Part shown: in pieces, positions 1 through 7,270 of the stretch
Numbering within the stretch: position 1 is the first letter of the stretch
Layout: each line of letters begins with the position of its first letter
DNA from: Prevotellaceae bacterium
Lineage (GTDB): Bacteria; Bacteroidota; Bacteroidia; Bacteroidales; Bacteroidaceae
NCBI GenBank assembly: GCA_030523505.1
Contig: JAUNIK010000002.1
Location: 1-12,193 of the forward strand
Reading direction: 5' to 3'
DNA length: 12,193 bases
Notes under the pieces: generated by a model
The model's database searches: none
Seen by the model: only the letters and a program-made list of their open reading frames with translations
Told to the model about the DNA's origin: nothing
Position numbers and translations under genes: made by a program

Positions 1-517
1 CACTGCGAGGAGAGGTGATGACCACGGCAGCCTCGGTAATCTTGTTGCCAGCAAGTCCGGCACCGATAATGACAGTTCCTTTCTGCTCGGATGCAGGGTA
101 TGTGTAGCGAGCCATACCGGTACGCTCGGTGACGGTCAGTTCGGCTTTCACATCGTCCTGAACCATTGCTTTATAATAACCAGCATGACCTTCCTCGTCG
201 GTGACGGTGATCTTCGCATTGCGAATCATATCAGGCGAGGCTTTCAGTTCGCCCTTCAAAGGGAAGGTTGGGAAATTACCCATGTGTTCGCAACCGCCAC
301 CACTGGCTTGGTTGATTACAAAACCAGCATTCTTGGCGAAATACGATGGTGTGAACTGCACCATTCCATGAGGATAGGTGGCTCCTGGATAAAGATAGCC
401 AGAAGTAAGACCAACGCCTTGTGTTCCGATAAGAGTGTTAACCTTGCCGGCAAGACCTTGTGCATTTACAGCGATAGCGATAGCGAAGGCGATTGCTAAA
501 GTAATATATCTTTTCAT
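1..517 (-). CDS. GH92 family alpha-mannosidase, N-terminal part (runs off left edge)
   Basis: This is the first 172 codons of a gene that continues past the left edge; the C-terminal catalytic domain is not in view. Residues 1-19 form a signal peptide (MKR, then an Ala/Ile-rich hydrophobic stretch) ending in VNA before Gln20, with no lipobox Cys, so a periplasmic location is inferred. Residues 26-57 match the GH92 opening pattern: VNTLIGT, a Gly/Tyr/Pro-rich turn, then YPHGMVQFTP. Residues 74-86 (GGGCEHMGNFPTF) form a Gly/Cys-rich loop that replaces the loop seen in the neighbouring GH92. GH92 enzymes are calcium-dependent, inverting exo-alpha-mannosidases. The gene starts 24 bases after the stop of the upstream GH92, so co-transcription is likely. 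The N-terminal domain is divergent from its neighbour, so I infer a different linkage preference rather than a recent duplicate. The family call is fairly sure; the specificity is unknown. Confidence 0.85.
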   Translation of the reverse strand, partial: MKRYITLAIAFAIAIAVNAQGLAGKVNTLIGTQGVGLTSGYLYPGATYPHGMVQFTPSYFAKNAGFVINQASGGGCEHMGNFPTFPLKGELKASPDMIRNAKITVTDEEGHAGYYKAMVQDDVKAELTVTERTGMARYTYPASEQKGTVIIGAGLAGNKITEAAVVITSPRS

Positions 518-541
518 TAGTAGAATATTGGATGTTATTAT

Positions 542-2863
542 TTATCGGTTGTTACGGCCGCGACGCCCCATGTTCCACATCGCTGTTGAGACAGAATAAG
601 GAGCGGAGTCCTTTGAGATGTTGCGGTTCTTATTAGGTGTAGCACCCATCTGGAGAGAGAGGGTTCCACCACGGTTCATATCGTCGTATGTGATGAAGTT
701 CTTGGTGAGCGTCTGACCATTAAGCTGTCCACTCTGGATATATACATTCTCCTTGGAGTTGTCCTTTGCCTCGATAACGAACTTATTGCCGTTCTCCATG
801 GTGATTGTGGCCTTCTGGAACACTGGCGAACCGATGACATACTGGTTGGTGCCCGGTGTGACAGCATAGATGCCGAGGGCAGAGAGTACATACCATGACG
901 ACATACCACCCTGATCCTCATCGCCTGGGAATCCGTCCTCGGTTGAGTTATAGAGTCGCTCCATAATCTGGCGTACCCAATACTGGGTTTTCCAAGGCTG
1001 ACCGGCATAGGAATAGAGATAAGGCATGTGCTGGATAGGTTGATTGCCGTGGGCATACTGTCCCATATTGGCATTCTGCATCTCCACCATCTCGTGGATC
1101 ATTCCACCATACCATGCTGGATGGACATCGTTCGACTGCGAGAATACCGAATCAATCTTATTGCAGAACGCCTCGTCAGAACCAAAGAGGCGGATAAGAC
1201 CTTCTACATCGTGGAACACCGACCAGATGTAATGCCATGCGTTACCCTCGGTATAAGGACCACCCCACGCCAATGGATCGAATGGCTCGTAGAACTTACC
1301 GTTGAGATGGCGACCACGGAAGAATCCCGTCTCTTTGTCCCAGAGGTTACGGTAGTTGAACATCTGCTTTGCGAACACCTGCTCATAGAACTTGTTGCCA
1401 CACGACTTTGCCAACTGATAAGCACACCAGTCGTCGTAGGCATATTCAAGAGTCTGAGTAACAGAACCGTGGGATTCCGGGAATGAGACATATCCCAATT
1501 CGAAATACTCCTTCCAACCGGCACGACCGTTGGCACCGCCCCAAGGTCCTTTGTTCATTGCCTCATGAGCATAAGCCACGAGTGCCGAATCAGGGTCGAA
1601 GTCGTGGATGCCCTTTGCCCAAGCGTCAGAGAGAAGCGAGATGGAGTGATTGCCACACATACCGCCTGTCTCACCTGGTGCCGACCATGAAGGCAACCAT
1701 CCGCACTGCTTCTGTGCTGCAAGAAGAGCATTCATATACTGTTCCTGCTGAGTTGGATGGAGGATATTGGTCAATGGGAACTGCGAACGGAAGGTATCCC
1801 AGAAACCGTTGTCGGTGAACATATATCCATCATAGATCTTGCCATCGTAAGGGCTATAATAATAAGGTGTGCCGTCTTCACGGAGTTCATAGAACTTACG
1901 CGAGAAAAGGTTTGAGCGATACAGACATGAATAGAAGGTGCGCAACTGCTCCTCGGTGCCACCCTCCACCAACACACGGTTGAAGAGTTCGTTCCAGCGC
2001 TTGAAGCCACGAGCCTTTGTTGCCTCGAGGTTCTTGTCGGCACCGAGTTCCATCTTCAGTGTTGTCGCCGCCTGCTCGTAAGAAATATAACTTGATGCCG
2101 CCTTAGCCTGCACCTTGGCTCCCTTCTTGAATTTCAGGTAGGCACCGTAACGCTTGCCACTACCCTCTTTCTGTTTGGCGAAAGTCTGCTTGCCTTCACC
2201 CTCCCAGATGCCGAAGTCCTCGAACTTTGTGTCAAACTGAATGACGAAATAGTTGCGGAAATTCTCCGAATGGTTAACAAAACGCTGATTGTTCACCCAT
2301 CCGCGAATCTGTTTCTTCTCAGGGTCAATGCTGATCTCGCTTTGGTTGGTGTAACCGTCGATAACGAGATATGCATCACCACTCTGTGGATATGTGAAAC
2401 GGAAATGCACACCACGATCGGTTGTCGAGAACTCAGTGCGGATGCCATTGTCGAACTTCACCGTGTAGTAGTTTGGATGACCTTCCTCGTTGGCATGCGA
2501 GAACTTTGCACCACGCTTGTCGGGATCAACCACCAAGTTGCCCACCTCAGGGAAGAAGGTATATACGGCATAGTCGCTCACCCATGGCGAGCACTGATGC
2601 GACTGACCAAAGCCACGGATCTCGTCGCTGTCGTAGAGATATTTGAATCCCTCGCCGTTAGGTCCAGTCTGTGGGGTCCACATGTGCTGAGCGAACGGCA
2701 TTGCTGTTGCCGGGAATGTGTTACCGTGCGACAATCCGAAATTGGAATGAGTACCTTGAAGCGTGTTGACATAGTCAACGAGATTGGCAGTCTTGTCACC
2801 CTTCGCCATGGCTGGCACAGCAAGGGCAATAGCAATTGCGATGGTTATAGTCTTTATATTCAT
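542..2863 (-). CDS. GH92 exo-alpha-mannosidase, periplasmic, probably alpha-1,2
   Basis: A 773-residue protein, the usual length for GH92, with a signal peptide ending AMA at residue 20 and no lipobox, so it is inferred to be periplasmic. The N-terminal beta-sandwich domain (about 27-260) opens with VDYVNTLQGT. The (alpha/alpha)6 catalytic domain follows, with signature stretches GGMCGNHSISLLSDAW (400-415), YTEGNAWHY (537-545) and PGDEDQGGMSSWYVLSALG (646-664). Glu539, Asp648 and Asp650 have the same mutual spacing as the residues I recall as Glu533, Asp642 and Asp644 of B. thetaiotaomicron BT3990, the proposed acid and base. His590-Glu591 falls where BT3990 has His584-Glu585, a pair linked to alpha-1,2 recognition, so alpha-1,2-mannosidase is the best guess. 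This alignment is from remembered numbering, not computed. It lies 20 bases after the propeller-like lipoprotein gene. The protein ends in an unusual short basic tail (GRRGRNNR). Confidence 0.95.
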   Translation of the reverse strand: MNIKTITIAIAIALAVPAMAKGDKTANLVDYVNTLQGTHSNFGLSHGNTFPATAMPFAQHMWTPQTGPNGEGFKYLYDSDEIRGFGQSHQCSPWVSDYAVYTFFPEVGNLVVDPDKRGAKFSHANEEGHPNYYTVKFDNGIRTEFSTTDRGVHFRFTYPQSGDAYLVIDGYTNQSEISIDPEKKQIRGWVNNQRFVNHSENFRNYFVIQFDTKFEDFGIWEGEGKQTFAKQKEGSGKRYGAYLKFKKGAKVQAKAASSYISYEQAATTLKMELGADKNLEATKARGFKRWNELFNRVLVEGGTEEQLRTFYSCLYRSNLFSRKFYELREDGTPYYYSPYDGKIYDGYMFTDNGFWDTFRSQFPLTNILHPTQQEQYMNALLAAQKQCGWLPSWSAPGETGGMCGNHSISLLSDAWAKGIHDFDPDSALVAYAHEAMNKGPWGGANGRAGWKEYFELGYVSFPESHGSVTQTLEYAYDDWCAYQLAKSCGNKFYEQVFAKQMFNYRNLWDKETGFFRGRHLNGKFYEPFDPLAWGGPYTEGNAWHYIWSVFHDVEGLIRLFGSDEAFCNKIDSVFSQSNDVHPAWYGGMIHEMVEMQNANMGQYAHGNQPIQHMPYLYSYAGQPWKTQYWVRQIMERLYNSTEDGFPGDEDQGGMSSWYVLSALGIYAVTPGTNQYVIGSPVFQKATITMENGNKFVIEAKDNSKENVYIQSGQLNGQTLTKNFITYDDMNRGGTLSLQMGATPNKNRNISKDSAPYSVSTAMWNMGRRGRNNR

Positions 2864-2883
2864 TGTTCTTTGGTTTTTTAACT

Positions 2884-4200
2884 TTACTCGTATATCGCCT
2901 GCCAGTTGAATACTCGGTAGAAGTATGGACGGAGGAAGTCGGCTGAACCTGGATATGTGAAGTTATCGAGGCTGTTATAGGTGGTCTGCTGGGTAGTAGA
3001 GAACACCAATTCACCCTGACGCGAGATAGACTGATGGAGCACTACACGCGAGAGTTTGTCATAATAGCGATTGCCGAGTTTCTCAACAGCTTCTGGCACT
3101 ACAAAGAGTGTCTTCTGGTCAACGAATGGTCCACTTGGAGTCTTCGAACGCCAGATATACACCTCATTGCCATCGCCCTGGCGCTGACCAAAGAGATAAT
3201 ACCATCCATCACGCTTCAACACCTGTGGGAACTGGCATTCGCCATTGTCGGCAAGGATGTTGGAACGGAGGGCTGCACCAGCACCAGGACCATCATAGGT
3301 GGTCTTTGTCGAAGGCATGTCCTTGGTCCATCCCCATACACCATCGGTGCTGAGCACATAGTATTCCCATTCAGCAGTGAGGTTGTGGTTAGGGACACGG
3401 GCAACAAGTACACCACTGATACCGTTCAGCAGGGCTGAAGCATACATATATGTATATCCGTCCTCATCCTCATACTGCGACTGGTCGAAAGTCTCGGTGA
3501 CAGAATTGAAACTGGTGTTTCTACTCTGCTCCACGAGTTTAGTACCGTCGAGGGTGTATTCAAAGTGTGCTGTCGAGTATCTCAACTGTGCCGATGTTGT
3601 GCCATAATAGCCGAACAGGGCGTTTATCTTACCATTATGATAGTTGGCAAGGGTTGGGTAATATCGGCGAGTACTCTTGTCGCTCGGACAGAGTTCAGCA
3701 CCAACATAATAATCGGCTGCATTAGGATCCGATGTCTGAATCATTGTGTTCAGGTCGAGCAGATTGGCTGCCGAAGGATTACCCTTGTCGCCAGTCTGGA
3801 GAAGCATTGAGGTGCGCACCACCTTGTTGTCTTCTCTTCTTGCACGGGTGGAAGCATCAACAACGCCGAAATAACTGTCGCGTGCTCCCCAGAGGATATT
3901 ACCGTCAGGCAACTCGTAAGAGAAAAGCACATCACCTCCGTTCCATCCCAGGGCACGGCTGAACATCTGGTTGTAGAGACGGTCGGTGTAAACAAACACC
4001 TTCTTGTCGAACTGTCCGTTGTTGGATACCGACTTCAATTGCCATGCATTGTCGATGACAGGTGGGTCAACATCGTCGGAAGGATCATCATCGGTGGCTA
4101 CATCATCATAGCCTATGGCTGCGGTGTCATAGTCGTTGCAAGCTGTGAACGATGCTGTCGCAAAGAGACACATCATTATATATAGATATGTTTTTTTCAT
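2884..4200 (-). CDS. Putative surface lipoprotein with beta-propeller-like domain (DUF5005/DUF4185-like)
   Basis: A 438-residue protein with a lipoprotein signal peptide ending SFTAC (Cys21), then a flexible Asp-rich linker to about residue 48 (DDDPSDDVDPP). The rest reads as repeated beta-strand blocks. One at 80-112 has GWNGGD, a Leu-Pro-Asp-Gly turn and LWGARDSYFG. One at 321-358 has ECQFPQV, then DGWYYLFGQ and SKTPSGPF. The latter resembles the blade that carries the catalytic Glu in GH43-type five-bladed propellers, which would make Glu321 a candidate acid and Asp90 a candidate partner. From memory the pattern is closest to DUF5005/DUF4185 proteins, whose function is not established. It is one of two lipoprotein genes between susD and the first GH92 gene, starting 8 bases after the previous stop, so it is either a surface glycan-binding protein or an uncharacterised surface glycosidase. 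Lipoprotein status is fairly sure; the fold is an inference. Confidence 0.8.
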   Translation of the reverse strand: MKKTYLYIMMCLFATASFTACNDYDTAAIGYDDVATDDDPSDDVDPPVIDNAWQLKSVSNNGQFDKKVFVYTDRLYNQMFSRALGWNGGDVLFSYELPDGNILWGARDSYFGVVDASTRARREDNKVVRTSMLLQTGDKGNPSAANLLDLNTMIQTSDPNAADYYVGAELCPSDKSTRRYYPTLANYHNGKINALFGYYGTTSAQLRYSTAHFEYTLDGTKLVEQSRNTSFNSVTETFDQSQYEDEDGYTYMYASALLNGISGVLVARVPNHNLTAEWEYYVLSTDGVWGWTKDMPSTKTTYDGPGAGAALRSNILADNGECQFPQVLKRDGWYYLFGQRQGDGNEVYIWRSKTPSGPFVDQKTLFVVPEAVEKLGNRYYDKLSRVVLHQSISRQGELVFSTTQQTTYNSLDNFTYPGSADFLRPYFYRVFNWQAIYE

Positions 4201-4208
4201 AACTGCTA

Positions 4209-5213
4209 TTAATTATTGACGGTGAGCGGTATCATTACTTCATTCATCTTGTGCCACTTCTTTTCGCCTGACTGCTGATAACGGTAGTTGAGAGTGAACT
4301 GCTGTTTGTCAGGGTCGTAGTAACTTGGTTCGTCGGCTATCCCCTCAACAGTGATAGAGTTAGCTGAAACTGCCCAAGGTGACACAGTGACAAGCTGGCG
4401 CTTCAGGTACTCTCCTGTTGGGATTCCTTCGTTGAGCACAGGGATGTCGATTATCTGGTCAGGATGAACTGTCACCACGATTGAGTTGTTGCGCTCCACA
4501 GTGCTGCTTGTAGCGCCCAATGCGTTTGGCATGAGGCGTACCGAATGCTCACTGATTGGCACGAGTGGCTTTGTTGAGTTCACGGCAGTAGGAATATCAC
4601 CTACCCATTCGCCATCAACTTCGTTGAACACCTGCTCAAGGCCGTTCATCGTGTAGTAACTGTTGCCCTTGGTTGTGGCATAGTCGTTCTTCTTATAGAT
4701 GCGGAACAACACATTTCTGCGAGTAGGCGATATCATGTAGTTGGATACCGACTTGATACGAAGCGGAATGTAATATGCGTTGTCGTCCTCGATGTTGTTG
4801 ATGTTCACCTTGATAGGGAACTGCACGTATGGATCAGGATTGTCCTTACTGAGAGTCACCTTCATGCTCTCAATGGTGTAATCCTCTGGCTCGAGCATTC
4901 GTGCATAGTCAGCATAGTTCTCGCCGAAGATACGCTGATTGTATGTACGGAGTGCCTCAGGATAAAGTTCGAGCTCCACTTCAACATCGGTATCGATTGC
5001 TGTGGTACCACCAGCATATATGGAGAGGTAGCCTACCGACTCCTGACCATAGGAGTATTCCTGTCCGAAGATGTTGTCATCGCCACTGACAATGTATATC
5101 TCTTTGCGATACTGTTCTTCATCATAGAACTGTGTCTCGCAAGCAGTCAGGACTATGAGTGCCATCATGCCGGCTGCGAAGAGCCAGCCTCTGCTTATGA
5201 TATTTGCTTTCAT
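4209..5213 (-). CDS. DUF1735/DUF4361-type surface glycan-binding lipoprotein
   Basis: A 334-residue protein with a lipobox LTAC (22-25). Residues 36-155 fit the DUF1735 (BT_3987-like N-terminal) pattern: a YIVSGDDN opening, a GYLSIYAGGT strand, a long acidic helix-turn stretch, then YYIPLRIKSVS. Residues 170-330 fit the DUF4361-type C-terminal beta domain that often follows it, including the near-terminal WHKMNEVMIPLTV strand. There is no recognisable catalytic domain. In B. thetaiotaomicron the same DUF1735 module is found at the front of the GH18 endoglycosidase BT3987 of the high-mannose N-glycan locus, and standalone versions commonly follow SusD. I infer a surface glycan-binding partner of the adjacent SusC/SusD complex. 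It lies 23 bases after susD and 8 bases before the next gene. The domain names are recalled from family patterns, not searched. Confidence 0.82.
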   Translation of the reverse strand: MKANIISRGWLFAAGMMALIVLTACETQFYDEEQYRKEIYIVSGDDNIFGQEYSYGQESVGYLSIYAGGTTAIDTDVEVELELYPEALRTYNQRIFGENYADYARMLEPEDYTIESMKVTLSKDNPDPYVQFPIKVNINNIEDDNAYYIPLRIKSVSNYMISPTRRNVLFRIYKKNDYATTKGNSYYTMNGLEQVFNEVDGEWVGDIPTAVNSTKPLVPISEHSVRLMPNALGATSSTVERNNSIVVTVHPDQIIDIPVLNEGIPTGEYLKRQLVTVSPWAVSANSITVEGIADEPSYYDPDKQQFTLNYRYQQSGEKKWHKMNEVMIPLTVNN

Positions 5214-5236
5214 TGCTTAATGATTTTTTGAGTTAA

Positions 5237-7240
5237 TTACTTCTCCCATCCAGGATTCTGGTCTATTGTTGGAGCTTTGCGAACTTCGTTGAGACTGATA
5301 GGAAGCAGAATCATCTTGTCCTTCCATACTCGCTCGCGGATAGCTGAATGCTGAATGATGCAAGGCTGGTAGAATCCACTCCATTCACCGAGGTTCACAT
5401 TAAGACCTGTGAGCGGTTCCTTCTCCAACTCATCTACAATGCCCCAACGGCGGATATCATAGAAACGATGACCTTCATGGAACAATTCTATTGCTCGCTC
5501 ACGCTGGATAACCTTGTCGAGTGTCTCCACTGAAGCCAACTGATCGTCGGTCAAACCTGGAAGACCAGCACGATAGCGTACACGGTTGAAATACTTCTTT
5601 ATTTCTTCTGTGTCACGGCTTACATGGATGCCATCGATTTCCCAGTCGCGGGTAAGGTGGTTGAGTGCCTCTGCATAAGAGAGGAGAATCTCGGCATAGC
5701 GTATGAGAGGGAGTGTCTTCTGGATTGTACGGGCATTCTCGCCTGAAAGGGCATCGGTAGGATGTACATACTTCACGGCTGTATAGCCTGTCATACAATA
5801 GACATTGTTTGTAGAAAGCTGTGGTCCGTTGTTGGCTCCACGATAGTAGCCCACCTGAACATCGTGCTTTCCAGAGACTGTTGTCGATGACATTGTCCAG
5901 AGACGGTTCGAGAAACCGATGTTTGCATAGAATCGTGGCTCGCGGTTGTCGTAGGCAGCATAGGTACCGCCCTTGAGGGTATAGTTCTTCGAGAGAACTT
6001 TATCTGCCTGAACAATACAGGTGTTGTCGTAAGGGCGGTTGTTGTATGGATATTCCGCACTTGCCTCATGGATATCGCGACCATCGGCCATGTAGTACAT
6101 ATCGACCATTCGCTGTGGCACACTGATGGCATTGCTTCCACCGAGAGTGAGTGGGAAGATGTGGCTGTTGGAACCATTCACACCATTGGTTGTGCCCCAG
6201 ATGAGCTCCTTGTTGGTCATGACAACTGCTTCACCTGTGAACTGCTCTGAATAAGAACGGTATGGGTCGATGCCACCGGCTCCGTCAGGATATGGTGCAG
6301 AAGGCACATTGGCTGGAAGCTGGGCTGTATTGTCATCGGCAGCAACGGTATAGAGTTCGTAGCGTCCCATATCGATGACCTTCTTTGCCGCAGCGGCTGC
6401 CACAGCCCACTTACGCTCATCATAACTCTGCGAAACATAGAACTCGCCATCTGAAGAGCGCTTGAAATTGCTGAAATAGCGGCGAGCGGCATCTCCTCCA
6501 TTATAAAGTGGTGAGGCATCGGTGAGTCGCAGGCGTGCCGCGAGTGAGAGGGCTACACCCTTGGTTGGTGCATATATCTCGTTCTGGCTACGCTCCTCTG
6601 GCATATATTCGGCTGCCTCGGTGAACTCATTGCAGATATACTCCACACACTCATCCATTGTGCTGCGATAGTGAGAATAGTAGTCGGAACCCTCATTACT
6701 ACTGAGCACCTCGTCGCCAAGGAGAATCACCGGACCTTGGTTACGGAGAATCCAATAATAAGCATAGGCACGAAGGAAACGGACCTCACTGCGGAACTGC
6801 ATCTTTTCGATACTGTTCATATCTGGCACAGCACTGATGTTCGACAGCAACACATTGCACTTACGGACAATCTTATAGCAAGGGTCCCACACATTGAAGT
6901 CCCATGTCCAGCCCGACATCGATGAAGCTGTAATCTGGTTTGTGGTGAGGAATGTTCCTGAATACTGCACATCGAGGAATCCACCGTTCCATCGACCTAC
7001 AGATACAGCCTCGTCGCTACCGGTGATACCTGGTGTACTGCCATATTCCCACAGGCGGCCTTCGGTTGGAAGGAGGTTCACTGCTCCGTTATAGTAACGT
7101 GTGATATTATATTTGTTGGCAAAGATTGAATCTTCTCTGAATGTGTCAGCGAAGTATTCATCAACATTCAGATAGTTGGTACAACTTCCAAATGCGAAAA
7201 GCATTGCCACTAATGACGATAATAGAAATATCTTCTTCAT
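5237..7240 (-). CDS. susD-like: SusD-like outer-membrane glycan-binding lipoprotein (RagB/SusD family)
   Basis: A 667-residue lipoprotein with lipobox AFGSC (Cys20). It caps the SusC channel on the cell surface and delivers oligosaccharides to it. Family landmarks are in the expected order: an N-terminal TPR-like helix block with QFRSEVRFLRAYAYYWILRNQGPVI split around residues 148-172; the helical RYAEILLSYAEALN (514-527); the RERAIELFHEGHRFYDIRRWG motif between residues 580 and 600; and a C-terminal LLPISLNEVRKAPTIDQNPGW end (645-665). It is longer than the roughly 550 residues of the starch SusD, the extra length lying mainly in the variable ligand-binding middle (about 250-500), which is rich in Trp/Tyr/Asn. 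It starts 30 bases after the susC stop, the standard pairing. The ligand cannot be read from sequence; mannose-rich oligosaccharide is inferred from the GH92 neighbours. Confidence 0.97.
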   Translation of the reverse strand: MKKIFLLSSLVAMLFAFGSCTNYLNVDEYFADTFREDSIFANKYNITRYYNGAVNLLPTEGRLWEYGSTPGITGSDEAVSVGRWNGGFLDVQYSGTFLTTNQITASSMSGWTWDFNVWDPCYKIVRKCNVLLSNISAVPDMNSIEKMQFRSEVRFLRAYAYYWILRNQGPVILLGDEVLSSNEGSDYYSHYRSTMDECVEYICNEFTEAAEYMPEERSQNEIYAPTKGVALSLAARLRLTDASPLYNGGDAARRYFSNFKRSSDGEFYVSQSYDERKWAVAAAAAKKVIDMGRYELYTVAADDNTAQLPANVPSAPYPDGAGGIDPYRSYSEQFTGEAVVMTNKELIWGTTNGVNGSNSHIFPLTLGGSNAISVPQRMVDMYYMADGRDIHEASAEYPYNNRPYDNTCIVQADKVLSKNYTLKGGTYAAYDNREPRFYANIGFSNRLWTMSSTTVSGKHDVQVGYYRGANNGPQLSTNNVYCMTGYTAVKYVHPTDALSGENARTIQKTLPLIRYAEILLSYAEALNHLTRDWEIDGIHVSRDTEEIKKYFNRVRYRAGLPGLTDDQLASVETLDKVIQRERAIELFHEGHRFYDIRRWGIVDELEKEPLTGLNVNLGEWSGFYQPCIIQHSAIRERVWKDKMILLPISLNEVRKAPTIDQNPGWEK

Positions 7241-7270
7241 ATTGCTTATATCCTTTCTATTCTTACGGTA

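Noticed and set aside
185..499. A 104-codon plus-strand open frame at the left edge
   Set aside because: The minus strand here encodes the GH92 N-terminal domain with a signal peptide; the plus frame is its shadow.
1028..1486. A 152-codon plus-strand open frame opposite the GH92 gene
   Set aside because: It is antisense to the conserved GH92 catalytic region and has no domain or credible start context.
2270..2881. A 203-codon plus-strand open frame opposite the GH92 gene
   Set aside because: It lies almost wholly inside a gene with clear family motifs, its translation has no recognisable domain, and similar antisense frames occur throughout the operon.
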